Part shown: piece by piece, positions 26,301-38,300 of the stretch
Layout of the letters: every line of letters begins with the position of its first letter
Numbering within the stretch: the first letter of the stretch is position 1
Source: Montifringilla adamsi
Lineage: Eukaryota > Chordata > Aves > Passeriformes > Passeridae
Assembly: GCA_017590115.1 (NCBI GenBank)
Contig: JAGGNK010006335.1
Location: forward strand, 617,553 to 681,552
Reading direction: 5' to 3'
DNA length: 64,000 nucleotides
Notes under the pieces: generated by a model
Told to the model about the DNA's origin: nothing
The model's database searches: none
The model's input: only the letters and a program-made list of their open reading frames with translations
Position numbers and translations under genes: made by a program

Positions 26301-29300
26301 TCAGCTGGCTCTTCTGCATCCAAAAGGATAGTCCAGCGATCCATAAGAACATCATCTGCCTCATCCACAGAAACCAAAATGGAGTACGGGTCCTCTCCAC
26401 TGTAGCCAGCGCCCCAGCGCAAGACTCTCCCCAAGTCATTACCTGGGCAACAGTGAAGAACACCAAAACTGTGTGACTGTGTTTTATAATCAGTGCATCA
26501 GCGCTGTTTTACAAATCACACTGCACTAAGGTGCTCCAATCAAGTCACAGAATTCATTCGTTTGGAAAGAAGAGTTAACTAGCACAAAAAAAAATAAAAA
26601 AGAAATCTAAGCTGTGCTGTGTCTGCACATGTGCTTACCACTGCATACAGACACACTGGAGTGTTTCCACAAAAAGTGGTAGAAAAACCTTTTGTGGAGT
26701 TGAGACACCAGGGAGCAACTGAGTATGCTGTCTTACAGCAATGGCTGGTGCACCTGTGGTTGTCAGGAGGAGAATATTTTGCCCTCCCAACTCCTGCCCA
26801 CTCACCCAACACACATATCAACATTCCTGCTGCTTGTTTCTCTGAAAGCACAATTGACATTTCTTGAAAAGCTGATACTGTGGTTTACTTTCCTGCACCA
26901 GCCAGAACTGAATCTCATGGCATCTCAGCTGCAAAACTGAGTCCTGTGTTGGACTGATAAAGATAAAACTTTCCAGAGGGCTTCTGCACTCAGCTTCTGT
27001 TCTTGCTGTGATTCTCACCTGTTCCTAAAGGTAAGATGGCAACTGAGGGCTCTGAGCACACCAGCTTGTGCCTGATCTCCTCGAGGGCACCAAGGACCCA
27101 GCCAACGGTGCCGTCCCCTCCGCACACCAGCACTCGGAAGGAGGGGACTTTGGAGAACGTGTGAAACCTCCATTGTGAAGCAAAGCACAGGGGAAAAGAA
27201 AAGTTACAATGGAATATAGGAAATGCAAAGTCCCAATAGGCTATTTAAAATAACACAGTATTATTGGATTTCTGCCCATGCCCCTTCACTATCAGTTTCT
27301 GGATCAAATTCAACAAAGTGAATAGAAAAATATGTAGTTGTAGATAAAGATGATTTTAAAAAAAGAGAAAAACCATATTCCTCTAAGATTCTTCACAGAT
27401 AGAACTAAATGGTTAATCACTTCCTTTTTCAAGGGCACAGAGACCTAATTAGTCATAATTTCAACATGAACATCTGTAACTCTCTAGATCCTAGAGGAGA
27501 TCTTGATTATGGGTGGTGTTTTTTTACTTAGTCATAAGTATCACAGTACATTTTCTTCTTAATAGTACTGTTTTCATGGTGATGCTTACCTTTTGCAGTT
27601 TTTCATCCTGCATACTAACATACCATGGAAAAGAATTGTTATTTCCCATTGCACAAGAAGCAATAAACAAGTGGGAGCATTTTGTCATAAAGCTACAGAA
27701 AGATTCCAAAGCCAAAACAAAATGAACTGGTTACTGAAGTTGCAGCTTGAAGTGCATTAAAAAGAAAACAGAATTATATAGTTCTGACAGAAAAATTAGT
27801 TTGTGTAGCTTGTTTATCTTGTCTCCTACATAAGCTGCATTTTTCCCACAAAGGTTTTGTTCTGAAGATCTTGCCATGACAAGTTTTTTATTCAAGTAGT
27901 AGTGAAAGAATGAGAAATAGGCTACAGCCATCACTTTCAGTTTTATGAAGCTGTAACAAAGTGGGGTTCATTAAATCAAGTCATCAGTTCCTGTCTTCCT
28001 ACAAGCACATTATGTTCTGTTCCTTGTAGAAATGTTGCAGCTGTGATCAGGCAAACCCTGTTAATTCTGCAACTGTGGCCAAGTTTCAAGAGTCAAAATA
28101 GAAAATTTTATTATACTTTCCTGGTAGTTCCCATGAAACATCAGAAGAAATAAAAGCAAAAATCCACTTTCATCAGGAAATGTTACATTTCTCTTTCCAT
28201 CTCCATTCAATTATAAAATCTTATTTATTTTCAATAATTATTAAACACATGCTACTGTAAAAGTGCATATGACTTGCCCAGGGCCAGACTCTGCTAGATT
28301 TGACAGAAGTATATACATCAGGAACTACTCTATTCTCTTTTCTTTAGATATGTTTAAATATGTTTTCACAGTAAGAACAGTCAGAAGGAAATGATCCACT
28401 GCCCTGATCTTCAGGCACAGAACAGAAGAAATTTAGATCTTCAAAATAAGTGAATCTAGTCTACCCTTTTAAAAAATAACAAAACAATGTAAATTTAAAA
28501 AAAACCCCAACAAACATGATGACTTACCCAGGCAGTGGGCCCCCATTGGTAAGTTCAAAGACTTGATGTGGGTTCAACAACTTTCTAAAACTGTACAGCA
28601 GATCCCGACCTTTTAGACCACCACTTTTTGGATTCACAAATACAAGAAGTGGGCAACAATTCTGTGGTATCTTGGAAGCCTGAAAGAAGACAAGAAAAGG
28701 ACAAGTCAATGCCATGAAAAGGCAGGAAAATTACTACTGCGTCCCAGAAATATTATCTGATGCCTATTAAAAAAATCCAGATTCTATAAATAAAAAGATT
28801 CAATGTCCAGCCAATGGACAGGTTAGCTGCTGATCTTGCTTCCCTAGGAATTGAAGGTTCCTTAACTGAATCCAAGCACACATTTGAGCCTAACATTAGA
28901 AATATTAAAGGCATTTTAAGTAGCCCTTCCTACGCATTTTCAGTAAACAGACTGGCCAAAAAACAGTGTGAGGGATAAGAGTTTTGTAAAATTAAAACAG
29001 TTTCCTTGAAAAGCGAGAACTCCCCAAGCCAACTGAAAAATCTTTCTTTAGTTTTGTGGTTGACTTAGAATGCATGTCAATTTACAAGGACAAAGCATTT
29101 GAAAATGAAGATGTTTGGGGCAGGTAGTGGTGTACTTCTCCCTATGAAATTAGAAGCTGAAAGCTTCTTTTAAAAATATGTAAGCTAAGCTTTTTCATCA
29201 TGAGGATTTACTCAGGCTGCCAGTATCTTATCACCTACTGAAGCTGCTGCTGAAAGGACTCTCAAAGCCTTCAGAAACTGCAAAGGAAGCCATTGGACTT

Positions 29301-32300
29301 GGCAGAGGTGTGATTTCCTGGGGCACTCCATGGACTGCATAGGACCAATATTTGCAGCCTCACTGGAGGTCAAAACTTCCAGCCAATAGATGCACCTTGG
29401 GACTAGTGTTCACCCAGCCTGTCCTAAATAGTTCTGTAAAATGATTTCCAAGTAGTTCTAGAAAGATTAGAAATCACCAGCATACCTTTCATCCATCCTG
29501 CCACAAGGGTGCTGGGGTGCAGGTACGTGCCAGAAAAGTCCATTGGATATTTCAACAACTGCACCTCTAAACAGAAATGTCTGCCATGGTCCCTAAGTTG
29601 TGGTAATTGTTATTTACAAATTGGACAGCATTCAGGGAACAGCAATTTGTCACGCAGCTGACCGGATGGATTCAGGGAACAGAACAACAGTGCTAAATAT
29701 AAGTCAATTTAGACAAGAATGATTCAGGGGTCGGTGAGGCAGCAGCATGACTGCAGCGTGCAAGCATGTGGAGAGACACCAACAGCTACAGACAGGAGGA
29801 GGCAGCACCCAGAGAGCCTTTCAGCTGCTGCATGTGAGCAACCACCAGAGACTGTGATCTGAGGCGAACAACAGAGAAATCGGGTCAAATTTATGAGTTA
29901 TATTTGTGGGGATGAAAAATAGATTCTGACATTGAGACACCCCAGACCTGTGACCTGATTTAGGCACTTTACAACCAAATGATTGTTTGGGTCACAGTAC
30001 TTGAGAGATTTCTTCTAATTTTCTGTTCTCAGCAGAGCTGGGTGCTAATCCTCTGCAAGTCACACCCTGCCAGATGTGTCAAGATGCTAACAAACATACA
30101 AAAATCCTCCTCTAACACTTGTCTGCATGAGAAATGTGCTCTGCCATCCAGTGTGACTTGTCTCTTGATACAGAGAAAACACATTGAGAAGAGGAACACT
30201 GAACAGGTACAAAAGCTGGTGAAGCAGGCACACACTGACCTCTTCTTTACTCATCCTTCAGATTCTACAAGACATTCAGTTTGAAAATATATCTGTTTTC
30301 TTGAAAAATAAATGAGCCAAACAAGGGCTGTTTTAGGGGACAAACAGCCAAAAGAACTTCAATGTTTTATTTTACTGGCAAGGTTCCACTGCAGACAAAA
30401 CAAGTAGGTTGATGATAAAGAGGCTGAAAGCTGTGCGCACAGCTCTTTCCAAAGGAACCATCTTCATGCTAGACTGACAACTGAAGTCAAAACACCTTTG
30501 GCCTCTACATTCAGGTCTTATTGGAAAGGGGAAAGCAACTACTCAAAGCATGCCCAACATATAACAAACGTAATGTATTAATTTCTGTTAAGCACATGGA
30601 AAGGATATTTGTAGGCAGCAAAAGAAGTCTATGGAACATAATGCATGCCACTGTCACAAAAGGGATTCCTTGGGTATTAAGTCAGCAGCTCAAGGATCCA
30701 CACATCCCAAAGAGACAAATGGATTTTGTCCCCTTGAGCCATTCAAGCATTAATGGAAGAGTAAGCAGAGAGCTGCTGTTTTCACAAGCAAAGGCCATCT
30801 TGTTACTCTATCAGTTCCTGCACCATCATCTCCCATATCCCACTTAGAATAGCCCTTTGATAATCACTGAATCATCAAGCTTGGAAGAAAACTTTAGGAT
30901 CATCAAGTCCAGCCACCCACCCAGCACTGCCACTGTAACACCTAAACCACTCAACCATGTCACCAGCACCAGATCCAAATGCCTCTTAAACACCTGCAGG
31001 AATGGTGACCTCCCTGGACAACCTTTTCCAATGCCTGACTACCCTGACAGTGATTTTTTTTTTTTTTCCTAATATCTAACCTGAATCTCCCATGTCAGAC
31101 TAAGGCCATTTCCTCTTGTCCTCTCACTGCAGGCACGGCAGGAGAGACTGAGCCCCACCTCACTACACCTGCCTTTCAGGGAGTTTTACCGAGCAGTGGG
31201 GTCAGCCCTGAGCCTGCTCTTCTGGGGACTAAACAAGCCCAGCTCCCTCAGCTAGTTCTCATAAGACATGTTTTCTGATCCTTTCATGAGCCTTGTTCCC
31301 TTCTCTGGACACACTCCAGCACACCAATGTCCTTTTTAAAGTGAGGGGCCCAAAACTGGACACGGCACTCAATTTTCTAATATCTAAACTGAATCTCCCA
31401 TGTCTCAGATTAAGTCAATTTCCTTTTGTCCTCTCACTGCAGGCACGGCAGGAGAGACTGAGCCCCACCTCACTACACCTGCCTTTCAGGGAGTTTTACA
31501 GAGCAATGGGGTCAGCCCTGAGCCTCCTTTTCTGCAGACTAAACAATCCTAGCTCCTCATAAGATGTGTTTTCTAGGCCCTAGATCACCGATATTTGTGT
31601 AAACAGGCGGCGTGCCTACAGTGGCTGCAGTTTTACTCTGGCCTCGCTGTCCCAGGCCATTCCCGTACACTCCCAGCCCATCCATCTTGGGCTCGGCCCC
31701 GCCGGAGGCCGCAGCTGGACACACTCCAGCACACCAATGTCCTTTTTAAAGTGAGGGGCCCAAAACTGGACACGGCACTCAAGGTGTGGCCTCACCAGTG
31801 CTGGGTACAGGGGGACAATCACTGCCCCTGTCCTGCTGGCCACACTATTGCTGATACAGGCCAGGGCACCAAGAAGGCCACATGGGCACACTCCAGACTC
31901 ATGTTCAGCCAGATGTTCACCAGCATCCCTGGGATGCTTTCCAGCCACTCTGCCCAGCCTGTAGTGCTGTATGGGGTTAAATCCCACGAGCAACAGAAGG
32001 CAGAGCAGCTTTGAAAGGAAACATCATCTCCCATGGGGTAACAGAGCACATTGTTCCCTTCCAGCACTCCTTGTCCAGCTTTTACTCTGCCCTACCCTCT
32101 CTTCTGTCCACTTCCCATTTCTTCCTCTTCAGAGCTTTTTCAATACATAAATTTATCTCCAGCCATTTCGATTTTCTGAACAATACCCTGAGCAACCTGA
32201 AACCTCAGGCTTGGTATAATGCCTGGAAACTTGTGGGGTTTAAACAAGGGGGGGTTAACAGGATAATAAAAAGAAAAAAAAAAAAAAAAAAAAAAGTTCT

Positions 32301-35300
32301 GCAGCTTGAAGTAACAAAAACTTTTTCAAAGAAGAATAAGAGCAAAGAAACCAGCCCAGCTCTGGAGTCTAACAAATACCTTACTTGAATGTAACAAGAA
32401 CATTTGATTATCTTCTCTTCTTCAGGAAATCAGTTTCTAAAATTACTGGTTTGGGACATTCAGAAGTGACATGCTGAACACATGTTTTATATTACATGCT
32501 TTTAGAGGCACGTTCTAATGCACTGGGTTTAAAACCAAGTAACTGAAATAATTCAAAAGAAACATAAGGGAATCACAACTATTTCTGAGACATGGTACAC
32601 TCTAAGGCATTCAAAAGCACAGCTGTGTTTTGTAAAGTTGTCTGAGATCTTACCAAGTAACATAAATTCTTGCTAATACGCATTTACAGTTTCTACTCTA
32701 AATTGCCAACTGTATTTCTTACCAAATGTCAATACTGTACCTCAAAACCCCCAAACCAGTTAAATATATACCCTGAATGCTACTAAGATTCACAAGCAGC
32801 TACAACAAATGCCTGGAGCTAATAAAAAAATCTGTATGTAGTGTAAAGTCAATAGTCCTACTACTCAAACCCACCTTTGTTAAGGTAACTTCCAATTAGT
32901 GAATTCCTAACTAAATAGTTTAGTGAATAGTTTAGTTTAGTGAATTCCTAACTAAACCCATTTAGATGCAGCTATTCAGAATAAAAAGATTATTTCAAGA
33001 AAGTGCTTGTCCTTACAAAGAACTTGCTTCCCATCAGAACTCTTCATTAGGCTTAAAGGAGTAAGAAACAGTGCTAAATCCCAGATAAAGGCCAGCTTCT
33101 AAGAAAGCAATTATTTTTTGGTAAGAATTAAAAACTCTTGACAGTTTGTACAGTAAAGCAGGGTGCTGTGCTTTCTCAAGAGCACACTCTTTGTTACAAT
33201 TACAGACAGCCACAAGGGTAGCACTCTAATGCTGCACAATTTTTAAAAGTTCCTTAATAAAGCCCCACTGGGACAGAGGAGTGAGTTTGTTACTGGGCAG
33301 AAGAGAGTATGTGACTCACAGCCCGAGGACTCCCTTCCCCCTATAGCCCTGGCTTCAGTGCTGTGCCTGAGGAGTGAAATCTGCAGAAGGGTTTTGTGTT
33401 GGCTGGCATTCAGGAAGGAATTTATTGCTCTTTTCTTGCAGACAGCTGAAGGAGGCTGCGTGACTTAGACACTCTGATAGTCACTGTGAATTGCTTAATT
33501 TGTCAGGAGTAGCACAACACAGCTTTGAACTGGGGCAAGATGTTTATTATCCAAGCTAATCCCCTTTCCATTGACTGTATTGTGTAATCACATCTCACAA
33601 CAAAGCAGAACAAGGCGTTCTGTGCCACCAGCCCTACCAGTGTGACACCCACAGCACATCTTCCTGGGCAGTGGGCTGTCTCCAGGAACTGCAGATATCT
33701 CTGACAAGGAGAATTCAACATTTGCAAATGGCTGCCAGTAACATCTTCCATGTGCAAGGACTCACAATGCCCCAAGCACAAAATTTTCTCTACCCTGGCC
33801 AGAAAGGAGTCATTATCTGATGAGAAATTATGTGCAAGGTGTCACAACACTACTGGAGCAGCAGGTGGGTCAACCTCCAAGCATTTTCTTTATTTTCTGG
33901 CATATTGCAGAAATGGGAGAATACAGAACCACAAAAGTTGGAAAAATACCTGTAACATAACCAATTCCAACCTCTCACTGAATAACACTTGTTGACTAGA
34001 GCACAGCACTAAGTGCCATGTCCAGCCACTTCTTGAACACCTCCAGGGATTGGTGACCCCACTGCTTCTCAGGGCAGTCCATTCCAATCCTTGAAAACCC
34101 TTCCAAAAAGCAAAAGATGAAAAAGTGGACAACCCTTTCAGAAGGGTGAAAAGCAACCACTCATGTTTTGGCTAAAATGCTCATTTAACTATGATGCTTT
34201 TAAGATGTAAATATTTGTCTGAGGATTTAGTAGAATGAATGAAATGGAAAGTTTCATCTATTTGGGAACCTTCTTCATATTTTCCTGCTACTCTTAACAA
34301 ATCTAAATGCAGTATATCAGAGGGCACTCCACTAGTAAAAGGCATTCGTAATAAAGCCACAAAAACCGGTGGTGATTTTGGCTATATACAACTGTCTGCT
34401 GACTTCCTTGCTTGTCTGTGCTGCAAAACAAGTTTTGTTAAATTAGTTCTGAATTGAAAGATTTAGTCCTGCAATGTCTTTCACCTTGAATTGATACCAA
34501 AGAGTGAAACTAAACTGTCCCTACAGTTCCTTACACACAGCAGCTAAAGAGCTTCATAACATACTGCACTTTTGGTTTTTTTCACACTCCAGTGAAGGGA
34601 GTATTTTCATTTATTTGAATATTGTGAAATGAAAAAGTGTTTGATTAAATTCCTAAAGGCCTGAAACAGCAGAACAGATCAACACGTTGGTTAACACTAA
34701 CTGCTTGACTTTCTAATAAGCAGCTTATGCAAACTGATTCTGCGCTCAGACTTCTCAGTAATGGGAGTAAGAGGGTGAATTGCTTTGGGTAGACCTGAGC
34801 ATGCCAGAGTAGAACCATGCCTCCTCCTTAGATGGTATGTCAGACACTGAGTAAGCAAATTCCACCTCAGAAAAATAAGACTAGCAACCTGCTAACCACC
34901 AATACTTTCGTGCTTTTACCAATTTTTAAGAAGGGATATTTTGGTTTCCTGTTTTTTTATTGGTTGGGTTTTTCTTTAATTTAACTGGCAATCTGGAAAA
35001 AATCATTAGCCCTTCATTCCCAATTTCTCTGTATTTCACTCACAAAAGAAATGTCAAACATGGTGTAAATTTAGTATTGTGTCAGTTCCTGTGTATTTCC
35101 TGGTACTGCATTTAAATTAACACATGTATAAACAAAGACTAATATTATCATAGGCTAAAAAGAGAGTCTGTGTTGGAAAGTACTGCAGGAGATAATCTAG
35201 TTCAATTGCTACCCAAAGTAAAGATGGTGATCAACCATTAGTCTACCCTGGGTAATTAGTGAATGGCATAAGCTGGGTAGACAATCAACAGAAAACAATT

Positions 35301-38300
35301 GAAGTATCATTTAAATTAACTCTTGGCTCCTTTCAGTGAGATGACCAAACACAAACAAAACATGCTGAAATGGAAACACAGTGTTTGTAATGGTGTACAG
35401 CTCCTCTCTCCTGCTTAAGTATTAGAAATTAGTCCCTAGCAGTCCCTTGAACTGGAGTTTCTAAAGAATATCTTGCATCAGATAAGAGATAGCAATGTCC
35501 ACATTTTCCTGGCATCAAGAAGTTCTCTTCAAACATATCCAGTGTCAGAAAAACAGACATATGTAATCAGCAGAGTGGAGTATGTGCAACTTCACACTGC
35601 AGACAACACATACAGGCTCATAACGCATTTGCCTAAAATACACCTAAAACAAGACTCCAAAATCCTGCTTTCTGTTTCCACAACAGGCACTGTGAAACCT
35701 AGTTTGGACAAGGGGGCCTTGATTTCTAAGGACTTCACAAAAGGTAAGAATGCATAAGAACAACCTTCTCAGTTTTTTAGGAGGGGGTGTAACTTTTGAT
35801 TTTGCCAGTTGCATGTGAGCACTACCACTAGTATCTACTCAAACCATAAGTTTGCCTTCAGAAAGTCTTGACAAGTGTAGGACTTATTTTTAAACAGTGA
35901 AAGCAGGTATGCGAGTAAGCAACTACAGCCATGGAACTTGATACCCTCCTGTATAAAATTGTTTCACAATTCCCACTAAAATGTGATTTTTTTGACCTCC
36001 TGTGATGTTCCAAGAAGTCAAATGAGGACTCACACTTCACTTGCCATAATGCAGTTCCAGAAAGATAGTAACTGCAAGATACTTTCTGCTGAGGTGTTGT
36101 GTAACCATGGCAACACTTTTTTGGACAGAACCTACATAATCCTGGTTAAAAATATCACTTCACTCAGTTAATAATTTTCCTCTTCTCACATTGACTCACT
36201 TTATTAACACGAAACCTATTATTAACCAAACTGATTCACATGAAAGTGATTAGTAACAACAAGAATAAATCAGAATCAGGCCTGAGTTTGTGAAAGGACT
36301 CTCGCACTAAGTCTTTCAGAAGACTATGTTCTTCTGAGATCCTCAAGGGGCAAACAAGGTCAAACTAAAAACTCTACTACAGAATGGGGGAAATGAAGAT
36401 AATATCACTGTGAAAATAAGCAGAAGTGTTTTACCTCACAGATAATGAGGAAATACATTTAGCTCCCACACCAAAGTTTTGTAAGCATTTTAAGACATAC
36501 CAGCTGAAACTGAAACCCCACTTAACGTTTTGATCATTGAAAGAAACAAAGAGAAAAAAAATTGTTTTCCTCATCTTTATAGTTGTACAGTTAGGCAGCT
36601 GTAGATTGACAATTGAACAATAACAGGACAAATTACTTAACTCACTGAATATATCATACACATGAAGTACAGGCTCTGAAGTTGGTTGTTTTTTTTGTCT
36701 CATTACTTATAGTATGGCCTATTTGAATAAAACATTTTCATTTAGTTCTAACAGAAAGAGTTTTAAGGCAGTAGTTTTTTTCTTTTAAAGACATTTTTTA
36801 AATTCAAACCTGTCTCTTACCGTAACTGCAGGAATCACCACAGCATTCAGGGGCTTGTCATTGACAACAGTATCTTTAACTAGCATATATATTCTTTCAG
36901 CTTCAGAAAAACATGAAATTTGGAGTACAACAGCACCTGTAAAGAGGCATCAGAACTACTTTTTATATTTTCTATTATTAGAAAACAGGTCTCATAGCAA
37001 AAGTTTACTCAGTTTACGGAGGACATTATTCAGCAAAACTTCTTCTCCAGTCATTTGTTATCAGTTGAATTGTGTTGTTATGTTTTTAAACCTTCCTTCC
37101 TACCCTCAGATTTTTGTAAAAGCAAAGCAACTTGAAGACAAGAACTGCAGCACAGAACTAATGCATATTTAAAGATTTCCTTTGAGCTTCAGGGGTAGGG
37201 CCTGTTTGCATTCTCTTTATCATTACTAACATGTTCTCATCAAGTACAAGTGACAGAGGTATCAGGTTTCATTTTGTAAGCAATTATTAAAAATCCATTA
37301 GTTCTGTTCATTAACAATATCTCAGTAAGAATTACTGCAAGCAAATATTTGGGCTGATAATCAAGTTTAGATCTTTATGTTGGCTTAGGTTCTGAATGGA
37401 GAAGTTGGGGAAGAAGGGAAGACAAAAGAGAAAAGACAAAATAAATACTGAGAAGTTAATGTAAAGTAAGACACTTGGTGAGGAGGAAAACAGGGCAGGA
37501 TAAGACAAAAATGGAAAATGGACAGTATATAAGATGTAGGCTGATAACATAACCTGGCTGTAACAAAACAGGAGAGTTAGGAACTTATGTGAACCACAAA
37601 AATACAAACATAAGAAGAAAGTGGCAATAAAAATCACATACAAGCAGAAACATCTAAAAAGCACATGCATGTAAATTTGGTTTAATGATGCTGTGACATG
37701 GGACGAGTATCACAAAACCAAGTATTGGCCACTGACAAATATGAAAAGGAGAAGGTACATGTGAAAGCTTTACAGCTTTTCCTATGCAAAGATCAAAACC
37801 AATCAGTATCAATTAGTCAGTCGTGTGGAGACAGCAAATAACCCAAAGGAAGCACACATCAGTCTTCAAAACCATGCTCCAGAAAGACCCATTTAGCAGA
37901 CATGTGGAAGTCAAGCCTGCCAAACGGTGTGAAACATCTCAACTATAGACACCTAAACATACAGAGGTGAAAATTCCACACTTTAAATTTTTACCAAATG
38001 CAGATCTCCACCTGACCACTGCACTAAAGCTGCCCAGAGCCACTGCTGCTCCAGCTGTCAGAAGCCTCATGGCTTCTCCGACCTCACTGAAATAAAATTC
38101 ATACAGCAAAAGCAAAGAAACAGCTCAAAGGATGAACGCATTTATTTTCTTCAACTTTCAGCCATTGAACTCTAGCTCTTAACACTGCTAGGAAACAGTG
38201 ACTATGAAACAGTCCCACTGAGTCCAAAAGCAGCACCAAATTTTAGTATTCTCAAAATCAAAGAGGCTAAAAATCCTTCACTTGAATGATTTTTAACATT

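Larger units (their letters stand above)
28680..36820. other. Largest DGKQ intron, with CR1 cluster
   Basis: Over 8 kb, immediately before the catalytic domain exon. It holds the mosaic CR1 at 30866-31983, a pyrimidine-rich tract and poly(A) near 32050-32295, a small direct duplication at 32897-32956, a CR1 piece at 33915-34110 and a weak CR1-like trace at 35152-35240. No extra coding exon fits between VIPAVT and ASKIPQN. Confidence 0.7.

Noticed and set aside
31595..32014. Open frames of 139 and 125 codons on opposite strands
   Set aside because: They lie in the CR1 duplication and its insert; the peptide follows CR1 noncoding-strand sequence, not a host gene.
35152..35240. CR1-like trace (AGTCTGTGTTGGAAAGTACT...)
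   Set aside because: Similarity is too weak to call a separate element with confidence.
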